Positions 38,035 to 47,947 of a stretch of DNA of 64,000 nt are shown piece after piece. A program made the translations under genes and the position numbers. How positions within the stretch are numbered: position 1 is the first letter of the stretch; every line of letters starts with the position of its first letter. The stretch is from Streptomyces sp. DH41 (GTDB lineage: Bacteria; Actinomycetota; Actinomycetes; Streptomycetales; Streptomycetaceae), in contig NZ_JARVKY010000002.1 in NCBI RefSeq assembly GCF_029813785.1, forward strand, positions 663,817-727,816. The letters run 5' to 3'. Below the pieces are notes generated by a model. That model was not told the origin of the DNA and ran no database searches. It saw only the letters and a list, made by a program, of their open reading frames with translations.

Positions 38035-39057
38035 TCAGTACTGCTCGGTCTCCACGAACCCCGCGTCCGCGTCGTCGTCGGCGCCGAAGGCGTCCGCGGC
38101 GGCGGTCGGGTCGAACCCGGGAGGCGAGTCCTTGAGCGCGAGACCCATGCCCGCGAGCTTGGCCTTGACCTCGTCGATCGACTTCGCACCGAAGTTGCGG
38201 ATGTCGAGCAGGTCCGCCTCGGAACGCGCGACGAGCTCGCCCACGGAGTGGATGCCCTCACGCTTGAGGCAGTTGTACGACCGAACGGTGAGCTCCAGCT
38301 CCTCGATCGGCAGCGCCAGATCGGCGGCGAGCGCGGCGTCCGTCGGGGACGGACCCATGTCGATGCCCTCGGCGTCGATGTTCAGCTCGCGGGCGAGACC
38401 GAACAGCTCGACCAGGGTCTTGCCGGCCGACGCCATGGCGTCGCGCGGACGCATGGCCTGCTTGGTCTCGACGTCGACGATCAGCTTGTCGAAGTCGGTG
38501 CGCTGCTCGACACGCGTGGCCTCGACCTTGTACGTGACCTTGAGGACCGGCGAGTAGATCGAGTCGACCGGGATGCGCCCGATCTCCTGACCGACCTGCT
38601 TGTTCTGCACGGCGGAGACGTAGCCGCGACCGCGCTCGACGGTCAGCTCCATCTCCAGCTTGCCCTTGCCGTTGAGCGTGGCGAGGACGAGGTCGGGGTT
38701 GTGCACCTCGACACCGGCCGGGGGCGCGATGTCGGCGGCGGTGACCAGACCCGGGCCCTGCTTGCGCAGGTACATCACGACCGGCTCGTCGTGCTCCGAG
38801 GAGACGACCAGCTGCTTGATGTTGAGGATCAGGTCGGTGACGTCCTCCTTGACGCCCGGCACGGTGGTGAACTCGTGCAGGACACCGTCGATGCGGATGC
38901 TGGTGACAGCAGCGCCGGGGATCGACGAGAGGAGGGTGCGGCGGAGGGAGTTGCCGAGGGTGTAACCGAAGCCCGGCTCCAGCGGCTCGATGACGAACCG
39001 GGAGCGGAACTCGTCGACGACCTCTTCGGTCAACGAGGGACGCTGAGCGATCAGCAT
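38035..39057 (-). CDS. rpoA: DNA-directed RNA polymerase alpha subunit
   Basis: 340 aa. N-terminal assembly domain ([36 protein letters not shown]) to about 230, linker, then the alpha-CTD with [32 protein letters not shown], used for UP-element and activator contacts. Central gene of the rpsM-rpsK-rpoA-rplQ cluster. Confidence 0.99.
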   Translation of the reverse strand: MLIAQRPSLTEEVVDEFRSRFVIEPLEPGFGYTLGNSLRRTLLSSIPGAAVTSIRIDGVLHEFTTVPGVKEDVTDLILNIKQLVVSSEHDEPVVMYLRKQGPGLVTAADIAPPAGVEVHNPDLVLATLNGKGKLEMELTVERGRGYVSAVQNKQVGQEIGRIPVDSIYSPVLKVTYKVEATRVEQRTDFDKLIVDVETKQAMRPRDAMASAGKTLVELFGLARELNIDAEGIDMGPSPTDAALAADLALPIEELELTVRSYNCLKREGIHSVGELVARSEADLLDIRNFGAKSIDEVKAKLAGMGLALKDSPPGFDPTAAADAFGADDDADAGFVETEQY

Positions 39058-39202
39058 GTGGTGTTCCTTCAGTCAGGGGCGCCCGCTATTTGACGCCCGA
39101 CCATTACTGCAAGGGTACGGGCGATACGACCCGAAAGAGCCGTACCGCCCGTGAGAACCCTGGTGAAGCGAGATCAGACGCGTCGGTCAAGGACGCGACG
39201 GA

Positions 39203-39607
39203 TCAGACGCGACGACGCTTCGGCGGACGGCAGCCGTTGTGCGGCGTCGGGGTGACGTCCTGGATCGAGCCGACCTCGAGGCCGGTCGCCTGCAGGGAGC
39301 GGATGGCGGTCTCACGACCGGAACCCGGGCCCTTGACGAAGACGTCGACCTTGCGCATGCCGTGCTCCTGCGCGCGACGGGCAGCCGACTCGGCGGCCAT
39401 CTGCGCGGCGAACGGCGTGGACTTGCGCGAGCCCTTGAAGCCGACGTGGCCGGCGGAGGCCCAGGAGATCACGTTGCCGGTCGGGTCCGTGATGGACACG
39501 ATCGTGTTGTTGAACGTGCTCTTGATGTGCGCGTGGCCGTGAGCGACGTTCTTCTTTTCCTTGCGGCGCACCTTCTTGGCAGCGCCCTGACGTCCCTTGG
39601 GGGGCAT
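39203..39607 (-). CDS. rpsK: 30S ribosomal protein S11
   Basis: 134 aa; [43 protein letters not shown] and [13 protein letters not shown] are diagnostic. Platform protein contacting the mRNA exit region. 68 bp after rpsM and 145 bp before rpoA. Confidence 0.99.
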   Translation of the reverse strand: MPPKGRQGAAKKVRRKEKKNVAHGHAHIKSTFNNTIVSITDPTGNVISWASAGHVGFKGSRKSTPFAAQMAAESAARRAQEHGMRKVDVFVKGPGSGRETAIRSLQATGLEVGSIQDVTPTPHNGCRPPKRRRV

Positions 39608-39675
39608 GTCGTTCTCCTACAGGGGAGGTGGTCGGTCCTACAGCGAAGACCGCTGGACGGCGAGTCCGCTGTGGA

Positions 39676-40056
39676 CTACTTCTTGCCCGGCTTCTTCTTA
39701 CCGGCGATGGCGCGACGCGGGCCCTTGCGGGTGCGGGCGTTGGTGCTGGTGCGCTGACCGCGGACGGGCAGGCCGCGACGGTGGCGGAGACCCTGGTACG
39801 TGCCGATCTCGACCTTGCGGCGGATGTCGGCCTGGACCTCGCGACGGAGGTCACCCTCGGTCTTGATGTTGTTGTCGACGTACTCGCGGATCGCGACGAG
39901 CTGCTCCTCGGTGAGGTCACGAACACGGGTGTTCGGGTCCACCTCGGTGGCAGCCAGCGTCTGCTGCGAGAGAGTCCGGCCGATGCCGAACACGTAGGTG
40001 AGGGCGATCTCGACGCGCTTTTCGCGCGGGATGTCAACACCGGAAACGCGTGCCAT
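39676..40056 (-). CDS. rpsM: 30S ribosomal protein S13
   Basis: 126 aa; [48 protein letters not shown] and a basic KKPGKK tail. Head protein contacting tRNAs and L5. The first gene after rpmJ; 188 bp lie between, with no gene seen. Confidence 0.99.
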   Translation of the reverse strand: MARVSGVDIPREKRVEIALTYVFGIGRTLSQQTLAATEVDPNTRVRDLTEEQLVAIREYVDNNIKTEGDLRREVQADIRRKVEIGTYQGLRHRRGLPVRGQRTSTNARTRKGPRRAIAGKKKPGKK

Positions 40057-40244
40057 TCAATGGCTCCTGGTGATCTTCGGAGGTCTTCCACAGAACCGGT
40101 TCCCGCGCCGCCGTGTCAGGTACGGATCGGGTCCCCGGCCTCCGAACCGGGGGTGTCGGACGCCTCGGCGCCCGGGTCCTGCGTATGAACATATTCAGCT
40201 CGCGTCGCGCGAAGTCCTGCGAATCGCGGAGGGAAGGTTGTGCG

Positions 40245-40358
40245 TCAGCCCTGGCGCTGCTTGTGGCGCGGGTTGTCGCAGATAACCATGACCCGGCCGT
40301 GGCGGCGGATCACCCTGCACTTGTCGCAGATCTTCTTGACGCTCGGCTTGACCTTCAT
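40245..40358 (-). CDS. rpmJ: 50S ribosomal protein L36 (zinc-binding form)
   Basis: 37 aa: starts [19 protein letters not shown] and ends [12 protein letters not shown]. It has the C-x2-C...C...H zinc ribbon (the C+ form). Streptomyces usually also has a zinc-free paralogue under Zur control elsewhere. Confidence 0.97.
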   Translation of the reverse strand: MKVKPSVKKICDKCRVIRRHGRVMVICDNPRHKQRQG

Positions 40359-40532
40359 TGAGTGAAGTTCTCCGGGCTCAGTGCCCCCGCGCCATACGGT
40401 GCCGGGGCAGGGGAAAGATCTACTTGTACCGTTGGAGAAGCTCCCCTGGATCGCTCCGGGGAGATTGACAGGACGAACCTGTCCATCGACGACCCTCCCG
40501 GCCGCCGGGGCGGGTACGGGACCCGCCCAAGC

Positions 40533-40754
40533 TCACTTGTACCGGTAGACGATCCGGCCACGCGTCAGGTCGTACGGAGACAGCTCCACCACGACCCGGT
40601 CGTCAGGGAGGATGCGGATGTAGTGCATACGCATCTTGCCGCTGATGTGTGCCAGGACCTGGTGGCCGTTCTGGAGCTCGACCCTGAACATCGCGTTGGG
40701 GAGAGACTCGACGACAGTGCCCTCGATCTCGATGGCACCTTGCTTCTTGGCCAC
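40533..40754 (-). CDS. infA: Translation initiation factor IF-1
   Basis: 73 aa from a GTG at 40754 (ribosome-binding site GAAGGG); the common 73-residue length and [16 protein letters not shown] start support it. OB-fold with [20 protein letters not shown] and [21 protein letters not shown]. It binds the A site during initiation. The 174-bp gap to rpmJ contains a G/C hairpin (about 40440-40465). Confidence 0.98.
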   Translation of the reverse strand: MAKKQGAIEIEGTVVESLPNAMFRVELQNGHQVLAHISGKMRMHYIRILPDDRVVVELSPYDLTRGRIVYRYK

Positions 40755-40935
40755 GCTTCGCCCTTCGAATCGACTACCTTGATCGATTCTCGTACGCCGC
40801 ACGAGTGCATGCAGGCATGCGGGTGCACGAGATCCGACGAGTCAGTCTACGTCAGCACACCCGGAAAGGCGAAACGAGGAAGTCTGCCCCACTCGGGCGA
40901 TCGTTATGCGGGGACCCTCGGCCCAGCGGGCCCGC

Positions 40936-41169
40936 GAGCCGCGGCCCTCAGCCCAGCGGGTCCGCGCCGCCGTGATGCCCAGCTCCGCCAGCTTCGCCTT
41001 GCCGCCGACCTGACCTTCACGCCCCTCTCGCGGGCTCGGCGCCGGGGGCGCCTCACTGGCTTCGAGCGGCTGCGCCGGCCTCCGACCGGCGGGCGGGAGC
41101 CGCGGCCCTCAGCCCAGCGGGTCCGGCGCCGCAGTGATGCCCAGCTCCGCCAGCTTCGCCTTGCCGCCG
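40936..41169. repeat. Direct repeat: duplicated 3' end of map
   Basis: 40936-41007 repeats 41097-41169 almost exactly: about 70 of 72 aligned bases agree, with one base missing in the distal copy. The proximal copy is the true end of map and its stop; the distal copy is a frame-shifted remnant of the last 20 or so codons. A further 24-bp imperfect piece lies at 40912-40935. Period 161 bp. This accounts for most of the 354-bp gap between infA and map; I see no gene in it. Confidence 0.9.
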
Positions 41170-41945
41170 TCAGGGGCTGTCAGGACCAGCGGGCCCTGCT
41201 CCGTCAGGGCCACCGAGTGCTCCCAGTGGGAGGACCAGGTCCCGTCCGTCGTGATGACCGTCCAGTCGTCCGGCAGGACCTCCGTGCGCGGTGTGCCGAG
41301 GGACACCATCGGCTCGATGGCCAGGCAGAAGCCGGGCACCAGCTTCGGGCCCTTGCCGCGCCGGCGCTCGACGTAGTTCAGCAGGTGCGGGTCCATGTGC
41401 ATCTCGGTGCCGATGCCGTGGCCGCCGTAGTCCTCGATGATCCCGTACTTGCCGCCGCCGGGCTTCGGCTGGCGGCGGATGTACGTCTCGATGGCCCGGG
41501 ACACGTCCACGAGCCGGTTGCCCTGCTTCATCGCCGCGATGCCGGCCCACATGGACTCCTCGGTCACCCGGGAGAGCTCGACCAGCTCCGGGGAGTGACC
41601 GGAGCCGACGAAGGCGGTGTAGGCGGCGTCGCCGTGCCAGCCGTCGATGATCGCGCCGCAGTCGATGGAGATGACGTCACCGTCCTTGAGGACGACGTCG
41701 TCGGACGGGATGCCGTGGACGACGACCTCGTTCACCGAGGTGCAGATGGTCGCCGGGAAGCCGCCGTACCCGAGGAAGTTCGGCTTGGCGTCGTGCTCCG
41801 TGAGCACCTTGCGGGCGACCTGGTCCAGGTCCTTGGTCGTGGCGCCGGGCACGGCGGCCTCGCGCGTGGCCGCGTGGATGGCGGCGACGACCAGCCCCGC
41901 CTCACGCATCTTGGCGATCTGCTCGGGGCTCTTGATCTGCACCAT
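41109..41945 (-). CDS. map: Methionine aminopeptidase, type I
   Basis: Removes N-terminal Met from nascent proteins (278 aa, ATG 41945). Metal ligands are in DCGAIIDGWHGDAAYT (two Asp), GGHGIGTEMH (His), AIEPM (Glu) and the C-terminal WEHSVALTE (Glu). Lies between adk and infA as is usual in actinobacteria; other map copies are normally present elsewhere. Its 3' end is duplicated downstream. Confidence 0.97.
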   Translation of the reverse strand: MVQIKSPEQIAKMREAGLVVAAIHAATREAAVPGATTKDLDQVARKVLTEHDAKPNFLGYGGFPATICTSVNEVVVHGIPSDDVVLKDGDVISIDCGAIIDGWHGDAAYTAFVGSGHSPELVELSRVTEESMWAGIAAMKQGNRLVDVSRAIETYIRRQPKPGGGKYGIIEDYGGHGIGTEMHMDPHLLNYVERRRGKGPKLVPGFCLAIEPMVSLGTPRTEVLPDDWTVITTDGTWSSHWEHSVALTEQGPLVLTAPDGGKAKLAELGITAAPDPLG

Positions 41946-42041
41946 GGGGACTGCGGCCTTTCTGGACCGGAGAGACGGAGGACACGGGAAGGAGGACTGA
42001 CGCCTCCCACGATACGGGGCGGGCGTCCCCACCCCACAGCA

Positions 42042-42074
42042 CAGCCGCGGCCCCTGAGCGAGGGACCGCGGCTG
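42042..42074 (-). terminator. Hairpin between adk and map (attenuator or terminator)
   Basis: 14-bp inverted repeat (42042-42055 and 42061-42074) with one mismatch and a 5-nt loop, 18 bp past the adk stop. It suggests partial termination before map. Confidence 0.65.
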
Positions 42075-42091
42075 CAGCCAGGCTGTGAGCA

Positions 42092-42745
42092 CTACTGGTC
42101 GCGCTTGAGCGCCTCCAGCGCACGGCCCGTGACCTCGTCCACCGGTCCCGTCGCGGCGATGGTGACGACCAGGCCCTGCGACTTGTAGTAGTCGATGATC
42201 GGCTCGGTCTGCGTGTGGTAGACCTCGAGCCGCTTGCGGACCGTCCCCTCGGAGTCGTCGTCCCGCTGGTACAGCTCGCCGCCGCAGACGTCGCAGACGC
42301 CTTCCTTCTTCGGCGGCGTGTACGTCACGTGGAAGACGTGCGCCGAGTTGTTGCGGCAGACGCGCCGGCCGGCGATCCGCTTGACGACCTCGTCCTCCGG
42401 GGCCTCCAGGTCCAGCACCGCGTCGAGCTTCATGTCCTCGGTCTCGAGCAGCTCGTCCAGCGCCTCGGCCTGGGAGACGTTGCGCGGGAAGCCGTCCAGC
42501 AGGAAGCCGCCCTCGGCGTCGGGCTGCCCCATCCGGTCCTTCGCCATGGCGATGGTGACCTCGTCCGGTACGAGGTTGCCGGCGTCCATGTACGACTTGG
42601 CGAGCTTGCCCAGTTCGGTCTGCTGACTGATGTTCGCGCGGAACAGGTCACCCGTGGAGATGTGCGGAATGTGCAGCGTCTCGGCAAGGCGGGTGGCCTG
42701 CGTTCCCTTACCGGCACCCGGCGGCCCGACGAGGACGATTCGCAT
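42092..42745 (-). CDS. adk: Adenylate kinase
   Basis: 217 aa, long-LID form. P-loop GPPGAGKGTQA; FLLDGFPRNVSQAE; RRVCRNN to GVCDVCGGELYQRDDD forms the LID. That LID has the C-x2-C half of a zinc site but not a full second Cys pair (C-R-N-N at the first position), so metal binding is uncertain. Its ATG overlaps the secY stop by one base (TGATG), so translation is coupled. Confidence 0.97.
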   Translation of the reverse strand: MRIVLVGPPGAGKGTQATRLAETLHIPHISTGDLFRANISQQTELGKLAKSYMDAGNLVPDEVTIAMAKDRMGQPDAEGGFLLDGFPRNVSQAEALDELLETEDMKLDAVLDLEAPEDEVVKRIAGRRVCRNNSAHVFHVTYTPPKKEGVCDVCGGELYQRDDDSEGTVRKRLEVYHTQTEPIIDYYKSQGLVVTIAATGPVDEVTGRALEALKRDQ

Positions 42746-44058
42746 CAGCGGAGGAACCCTTCGTAATTGCGCTGCTGGAGCTGGCTCTCGATCTGCTTCA
42801 CCGTCTCAAGACCCACACCCACGATGATGAGGATGCTGGTCCCGCCGAACGGGAAGTTCTGGTTTGCCCCGAAACCGGCCAACGCCATTGTCGGTACGAG
42901 AGAGATCAGGCCCAGATACAGCGAACCCGGCCAGGTGATCCGGTTGAGTACGTAGCTCAGATACTCAGCGGTCGGTCGGCCAGCCCGGATGCCCGGGATG
43001 AACCCACCATACTTCTTCATGTTGTCCGCGACTTCCTCGGGGTTGAACGAGATCGCCACGTAGAAGAAGGCGAAGAACACGATCAGGAGGAAGTACAGAA
43101 TGATGTGCGGAGTCGCGGCCGTGTCGGCGAGGTTCTTCTGGATCCAGGTGGCCCAGCCCGCCTGCGAACCGGAGAACTGGACGATCAGCGCCGGGATGTA
43201 GAGCAGCGACGAGGCGAAGATGACGGGGATGACACCCGCCTGGTTCACCTTGAGCGGGATGTACGTCGAGGTACCGCCGTAGGACCGGCGGCCGATCATG
43301 CGCTTCGCGTACTGCACCGGAACACGGCGCTGGGCCTGCTCCACGAAGACGACCAGGCCGACCATGACGAATCCGACGATCATGACGGTGCCGAACTCGA
43401 TCCAGCCGTCCGCCAGCTCGCCCTGCTTCTTGATGGCCCACAGGGCGGAGGGGAAGGTCGCGGCGATCGAGATGAACATCAGGATCGACATGCCGTTGCC
43501 GACGCCGCGGTCGGTGATGATCTCGCCGAGCCACATGACGACGGCCGTACCGGCGGTCATGGTGAGCACCATGACGACGGTGGTGAAGATGGCCTGGTCC
43601 GGGACGATCTGACCGGCGACGGTGCAGCCGGAGAACAGGGCGCCGCTGCGGGCGGTGGCCACCAGGCCGGTGCCCTGGAGGATGGCCAGCGCGATGGTCA
43701 GGTAGCGGGTGTACTGCGTGATCTTCGCCGTACCCGCCTGGCCCTCCTTCTTCAGGGCTTCCAGGCGCGGGATCACCACGGTCAGCAGCTGCAGAATGAT
43801 GCTCGCCGTGATGTACGGCATGATGCCGAGCGCGAAGACCGTGATCTGCAGCAGGGCGCCGCCGCTGAACATGTTCACCAGACCGAAGAGGCCCTGGTTG
43901 CCGGACGCCTGGTCCACACACTCCTGGACGTTCTTGTAATCGACGCCTGGGATGGGGATGTGGGTACCGAGCCGGTAGACCACGATGATGCCGAGCGTGA
44001 AGAGCAGCTTCTTGCGCAGGTCGGGCGTCTTGAACGCCCGGGCGAACGCGGTGAGCAC
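42745..44058 (-). CDS. secY: Preprotein translocase subunit SecY
   Basis: 437 aa, ten predicted helices forming the Sec channel. Family signatures include RLGTHIPIPGV near the N-terminus, GNGMSILMFISI and RIIGVGLE-type IIVGVGLETVKQIESQL near the C-terminus, and FNPEEVADNMKKYGGFIPGIRAG (split here) before helix 9. Starts 242 bp after rplO, so it likely has its own promoter; a TTGACC at about 44135 is a candidate -35. Confidence 0.98.
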   Translation of the reverse strand: MLTAFARAFKTPDLRKKLLFTLGIIVVYRLGTHIPIPGVDYKNVQECVDQASGNQGLFGLVNMFSGGALLQITVFALGIMPYITASIILQLLTVVIPRLEALKKEGQAGTAKITQYTRYLTIALAILQGTGLVATARSGALFSGCTVAGQIVPDQAIFTTVVMVLTMTAGTAVVMWLGEIITDRGVGNGMSILMFISIAATFPSALWAIKKQGELADGWIEFGTVMIVGFVMVGLVVFVEQAQRRVPVQYAKRMIGRRSYGGTSTYIPLKVNQAGVIPVIFASSLLYIPALIVQFSGSQAGWATWIQKNLADTAATPHIILYFLLIVFFAFFYVAISFNPEEVADNMKKYGGFIPGIRAGRPTAEYLSYVLNRITWPGSLYLGLISLVPTMALAGFGANQNFPFGGTSILIIVGVGLETVKQIESQLQQRNYEGFLR

Positions 44059-44228
44059 GGTGCCTCCTGCGACCCCCGCGCTACTGCGTCAAGGGTGACG
44101 GTCTTGAGGATTCGACTGACGACTTAGTAAGTAACGGTCAACTGCCGCCCAGGGTGCCCCATGTGACGCACCCGTGAAAGAGGGCAGCGCAGGCCACCTT
44201 ACCGGCGGGAGTACTTTCCTTGGAACGA

Positions 44229-44268
44229 CCAACCGGGGATACCCCTTTTGTGGGGCATCCCCGGTTGG
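44229..44268 (-). terminator. Terminator after rplO
   Basis: 17-bp inverted repeat (44229-44245 and 44252-44268) with one mismatch and a 6-nt loop, in the gap between rplO and secY. It marks the end of the spc ribosomal operon proper. Confidence 0.82.
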
Positions 44269-44300
44269 GATCGCTCAAGTCATCGAGGCGCCTGAAGGGT

Positions 44301-44756
44301 TCAGACGAGCTCGGTGACGGTGCCGCCGGCGGCGGAGATCTTCTCCTTGGCGGAGCCGGAGACGGCGTCGACCGTCACCTGCAGCGCCACGGAGATCTCG
44401 CCCTGGCCGAGGACCTTGACGAGGCTGTTCTTGCGAACGGCACCCTTGGCCACCAGACCCTCGACGGTGACCTCGCCACCCTCGGGGTAGAGCGCGGCCA
44501 GCTTGTCGAGGTTCACGACCTGGAACTCGGTCTTGAACGGGTTCTTGAAGCCCTTCAGCTTCGGAAGACGCATGTGGAGGGGCATCTGGCCACCCTCGAA
44601 GCGCTCCGGAACCTGGTAACGGGCCTTCGTACCCTTGGTACCACGACCGGCCGTCTTACCCTTCGACGCCTCACCACGACCGACACGGGTCTTCGCGGTC
44701 TTGGCGCCCGGGGCGGGACGGAGGTTGTGGATCTTGAGCGGGTTCTGCTCACCCAT
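44301..44756 (-). CDS. rplO: 50S ribosomal protein L15
   Basis: 151 aa: [48 protein letters not shown] in pieces, [22 protein letters not shown]. Late-assembly large-subunit protein. Two bases separate its start from the rpmD stop. Confidence 0.98.
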   Translation of the reverse strand: MGEQNPLKIHNLRPAPGAKTAKTRVGRGEASKGKTAGRGTKGTKARYQVPERFEGGQMPLHMRLPKLKGFKNPFKTEFQVVNLDKLAALYPEGGEVTVEGLVAKGAVRKNSLVKVLGQGEISVALQVTVDAVSGSAKEKISAAGGTVTELV

Positions 44757-44758
44757 GA

Positions 44759-44941
44759 TCAGTCGACCTCCTCGACCGACACGAGGTGGCGGACGGTCTG
44801 CACCATGCCGCGGAACTCGGGGCGGTCCTCCTTGACGACCTGCGTGTTGATCCCCTTGAGACCAAGGGAACGCAGGGTGTCACGGTGGTTCTGCTTGCTG
44901 CCGATGTAGGACTTGACCTGCGTAATCTTGAGCTGCGCCAT
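44759..44941 (-). CDS. rpmD: 50S ribosomal protein L30
   Basis: 60 aa (ATG 44941): [49 protein letters not shown]. Typical bacterial length. Two bases after the rpsE stop. Confidence 0.97.
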   Translation of the reverse strand: MAQLKITQVKSYIGSKQNHRDTLRSLGLKGINTQVVKEDRPEFRGMVQTVRHLVSVEEVD

Positions 44942-44943
44942 GA

Positions 44944-45549
44944 TTACGCACCCGCCCCGGCACGTGCACGGAGAAGAGCCGCGGGGGCGACGTCCTCGAG
45001 CGGCAGACCACGGCGGGCCGCGATCTCCTCGGGACGCTGCAGGCCCTTGAGGGCCTCCACGGTCGCGTGCACGATGTTGATCTGGTTGTCGGAGCCGAGC
45101 GACTTCGACAGCACGTCGTGGATACCGGCGCACTCGAGCACGGCGCGCACCGGACCACCGGCGATAACACCGGTACCCGGGGACGCGGGCTTGAGCAGCA
45201 CGACGCCGGCAGCCTTCTCACCCTGGATGGGGTGCGGGATGGTGCCCTGGATACGGGGGACCTTGAAGAAGTGCTTCTTGGCCTCCTCAACACCCTTGGC
45301 GATGGCGGCCGGCACCTCCTTGGCCTTGCCGTAACCGACACCCACGGTGCCGTCACCATCGCCCACCACGACCAGCGCGGTGAAGCTGAAGCGACGACCA
45401 CCCTTCACAACCTTGGCGACGCGGTTGATCGCGACGACGCGCTCAACGTAAGCGGTCTTCTCGGCGGCACCTGCGCCACCGTCACGGCCCTTCCGGTCCC
45501 GCCGCTCGCCGCCACCGGCACCGCCACCGCGGCGCTGGGGTCCAGCCAT
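44944..45549 (-). CDS. rpsE: 30S ribosomal protein S5
   Basis: 201 aa. A Gly/Arg-rich N-terminus precedes the double-stranded RNA-binding domain ([20 protein letters not shown]) and the S5 C-terminal domain ([29 protein letters not shown] in pieces). Accuracy protein; spectinomycin-contact loop near GGRRFSF. Confidence 0.98.
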   Translation of the reverse strand: MAGPQRRGGGAGGGERRDRKGRDGGAGAAEKTAYVERVVAINRVAKVVKGGRRFSFTALVVVGDGDGTVGVGYGKAKEVPAAIAKGVEEAKKHFFKVPRIQGTIPHPIQGEKAAGVVLLKPASPGTGVIAGGPVRAVLECAGIHDVLSKSLGSDNQINIVHATVEALKGLQRPEEIAARRGLPLEDVAPAALLRARAGAGA

Positions 45550-45613
45550 TGGAATTACCTCTCTCTGTTTCCGTAGCCACGCAACGACCTGGGCCGCTGC
45601 TGCGACGGGCGGC

Positions 45614-45997
45614 TCAGAACTTCAGTCCGGCTTCGCGGGCCGCGTCCGCCAGAGCGGCGATGCGCCCGGCGTACTGGTTGCCACCGCGGTCGAACACGAC
45701 AGCCTCGACACCCGCGGCCTTGGCGCGCTCGGCGACCAGGGCGCCGACCTGCTTGGCCTGCGCGGACTTGTCCGCCTCGCCACCACGGATCGAGGTGTCC
45801 AGGGTGGACGCCGACGCAAGGGTGTGACCCTTGAGGTCGTCGATCACCTGGGCCACGATGTGGCGGTTCGAGCGGGTAACGACCAGACGGGGACGCTCCG
45901 CCGTACCCGAGAGATTCTTGCGAATCCGGATGTGGCGACGCTTGATCGCGGCGCGCTTGTAGGCGTCGCCCTTGAGGATCTTCTGTCCGTATGCCAT
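45614..45997 (-). CDS. rplR: 50S ribosomal protein L18
   Basis: 127 aa: [33 protein letters not shown] and the [32 protein letters not shown] 5S-rRNA-binding C-terminal block. 64 bp before rpsE. Confidence 0.98.
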   Translation of the reverse strand: MAYGQKILKGDAYKRAAIKRRHIRIRKNLSGTAERPRLVVTRSNRHIVAQVIDDLKGHTLASASTLDTSIRGGEADKSAQAKQVGALVAERAKAAGVEAVVFDRGGNQYAGRIAALADAAREAGLKF

Positions 45998-46000
45998 GGC

Positions 46001-46540
46001 TTACTTACCCGCCTTTCCGACCTTGCGGCGGATGACTTCGCCCTCGTACTTGACGCCCTTGGCCTTGTACGGGTCGGGCTTGCGCAGCTTGCGGATGTTG
46101 GCCGCAACCTCGCCGACCTTCTGCTTGTCGATGCCCTCGACCGAGAAACGGGTCGGGGACTCCACCTTGAAGGTGATGCCCTCGGGGGCCTCGACGGTGA
46201 TCGAGTGGCTGTAGCCGAGGGAGAACTCCAGGTTCGAACCCTTGGCGAGCACGCGGTAACCGACACCGCTGATCTCGAGCTTCTTCACGTAACCCTGGGT
46301 CACGCCGGTGATCATGTTCGCCACCAGCGTGCGGGACAGGCCGTGCAGGGCCTTGCTCTGACGCTCGTCGTTGGGGCGGGTGACGCTCAGAACGCCGTCC
46401 TCACCCTTGGCGATGTCGATCGGCGCCACGACGGTGTGGGTCAGCGAGCCCTTGGGGCCCTTGACCGCGACCGTACGGCCGTCGATGGTGACGTCCACGC
46501 CGGCGGGAACCGCGATGGGGAGCTTGCCGATGCGCGACAT
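46001..46540 (-). CDS. rplF: 50S ribosomal protein L6
   Basis: 179 aa: [24 protein letters not shown]-type [15 protein letters not shown], and the terminal [16 protein letters not shown] signature. Two L6 repeats as usual. Three bases before rplR. Confidence 0.98.
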   Translation of the reverse strand: MSRIGKLPIAVPAGVDVTIDGRTVAVKGPKGSLTHTVVAPIDIAKGEDGVLSVTRPNDERQSKALHGLSRTLVANMITGVTQGYVKKLEISGVGYRVLAKGSNLEFSLGYSHSITVEAPEGITFKVESPTRFSVEGIDKQKVGEVAANIRKLRKPDPYKAKGVKYEGEVIRRKVGKAGK

Positions 46541-46564
46541 AGCTGTTTCCTCCGTTCCCTTCCG

Positions 46565-46963
46565 TTACCAGACGTAGGCGAGGACTTCTCCGCCTACGCC
46601 CTTCTTGCCGGCCTGCTGTCCAGTGAGGAGACCCTGCGACGTGGAGATGATCGCCACGCCGAGGCCACCCAGCACCTTGGGCAGGTTGGTGGACTTCGCG
46701 TACACCCGGAGACCGGGCTTGGAGATCCGCTTGATGCCCGCGATGGAGCGCTCACGGTTCGGGCCGAACTTCAGCTCGAGGACGAGGTTCTTGCCGACCT
46801 CGGCGTCCTCGGTCTTCCAGCCCGTGATGAAGCCCTCCTGCTGGAGGATCTCCGCGATGTGAGACTTGATCTTGGACGCCGGCATCGTCACGGAGTCGTG
46901 GTACGCCGAGTTCGCGTTCCGCAGACGCGTAAGCATGTCTGCGATCGGATCAGTCATGGTCAT
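46565..46963 (-). CDS. rpsH: 30S ribosomal protein S8
   Basis: 132 aa ([23 protein letters not shown]). Conserved GRIYA-type [29 protein letters not shown] core (in pieces) that binds helix 21 of 16S rRNA. S8 is a translational repressor of the spc operon in E. coli. The 235-bp gap upstream contains a structured element (47062-47168). Confidence 0.98.
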   Translation of the reverse strand: MTMTDPIADMLTRLRNANSAYHDSVTMPASKIKSHIAEILQQEGFITGWKTEDAEVGKNLVLELKFGPNRERSIAGIKRISKPGLRVYAKSTNLPKVLGGLGVAIISTSQGLLTGQQAGKKGVGGEVLAYVW

Positions 46964-47061
46964 GAATTGGCCTTCGGCCTCTCTCGCCGTGGTTTCCTGA
47001 TGCGCCATCCCTCTCCCCGATCCGAGACGGGACGGGTGCGGCGCGGTGGACCTACGGCGTA

Positions 47062-47168
47062 GTAAGCAAATGTTTGCAGGCACTGCCTGCGGGCGTACGG
47101 GTGGCAGACGCCCAACCCCACAAGCCTAAGGCATGCGGAGCCGGGCCTCTGCCGACCCGGTTGCTTAC
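47062..47168 (-). ncRNA. Candidate multi-hairpin structured RNA between rpsN and rpsH
   Basis: On the minus strand an 8-bp closing stem GTAAGCAA/TTGCTTAC (47161-47168 with 47062-47069) encloses three perfect hairpins: H1 CCGGG/CCCGG (47141-47160), H2 GGGCGT/ACGCCC (47091-47113) and H3 GCAGGC/GCCTGC (47076-47090). H1 abuts the closing stem and H3 abuts H2, as if stacked coaxially. The H1 loop (GGCAG) is complementary to the H2 loop (CTGCC), allowing a 5-bp kissing contact. There is no long U-tract. It lies in the leader of rpsH inside the operon, so a ribosomal-protein-binding control element is plausible. A fold from pattern alone; unproven. Confidence 0.55.
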
Positions 47169-47198
47169 CGAGAGTCTGAATAACCCGGAATTACCGGA

Positions 47199-47384
47199 TT
47201 ACCAGGAGCTCTTGGTCACGCCCGGCAGCTCGCCACGGTGAGCCATCTCACGAAGGCACACGCGGCACAGGCCGAACTTGCGGTAGACGGAGTGCGGGCG
47301 GCCGCAGCGCTGGCAGCGCGTGTAGCCACGTACACCGAACTTGGGCTTGCGAGCAGCCTTGGCAATCAGAGCCTTCTTCGCCAT
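47199..47384 (-). CDS. rpsN: 30S ribosomal protein S14 type Z (zinc-binding)
   Basis: 61 aa from the ATG at 47384 ([20 protein letters not shown]). The [21 protein letters not shown] segment (in parts RCQRCG and LCRVC) carries the C-x2-C...C-x2-C zinc site. An ATG 9 bp upstream is less typical. Follows rplE by five bases. Confidence 0.97.
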   Translation of the reverse strand: MAKKALIAKAARKPKFGVRGYTRCQRCGRPHSVYRKFGLCRVCLREMAHRGELPGVTKSSW

Positions 47385-47389
47385 CTCGC

Positions 47390-47947
47390 TCACGCCTCCT
47401 TGAAGGGGAAGCCGAGGTGACGAAGGAGCGCGCGGCCCTCAGCGTCGTTGGTCGCCGTGGTCACCACGGTGATGTCCATACCCCGGGTGCGGTCGATCTT
47501 GTCCTGGTCGATCTCGTGGAACATGACCTGCTCGGTGAGACCGAAGGTGTAGTTGCCACGGCCGTCGAACTGCTTGGGGGACAGACCACGGAAGTCGCGG
47601 ATGCGCGGCAGCGCGAGCGACAGGGTGCGGTCCAGGAACTCCCACATGCGGTCGCCACGGAGCGTGACGTGGGCACCGATCGGCTGGCCCTCACGCAGCT
47701 TGAACTGCGCGATGGACTTACGGGCCTTGGTGACGGCCGGCTTCTGACCGGTGATCGTGGTGAGGTCGCGAATCGCGCCGTCGATCAGCTTGGAGTCGCG
47801 GGCGGCGTCGCCCACACCCATGTTGACCACGATCTTGACGAGGCCGGGGATCTGCATGACGTTCTCGTACGAGAACTCCTCACGCAGCTTGCCCGTGATC
47901 TCCTCGCGGTACTTCGTCTTGAGACGCGGAGTGGTGGTGGTAGCCAT
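47390..47947 (-). CDS. rplE: 50S ribosomal protein L5
   Basis: 185 aa: [46 protein letters not shown]-type [20 protein letters not shown], and [11 protein letters not shown]. 5S-rRNA-binding central-protuberance protein. Its ATG overlaps the rplX stop by one base. Confidence 0.98.
   Translation of the reverse strand: MATTTTPRLKTKYREEITGKLREEFSYENVMQIPGLVKIVVNMGVGDAARDSKLIDGAIRDLTTITGQKPAVTKARKSIAQFKLREGQPIGAHVTLRGDRMWEFLDRTLSLALPRIRDFRGLSPKQFDGRGNYTFGLTEQVMFHEIDQDKIDRTRGMDITVVTTATNDAEGRALLRHLGFPFKEA

Noticed and set aside
40803..40860. GCATGC-rich stretch as an operator
   Set aside because: Short, imperfect and far from any promoter; likely composition.
47062..47168. tRNA-like reading of the rpsN-rpsH element
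   Set aside because: No anticodon arm, T-loop consensus or 7-bp acceptor stem; the length (107 nt) is wrong.
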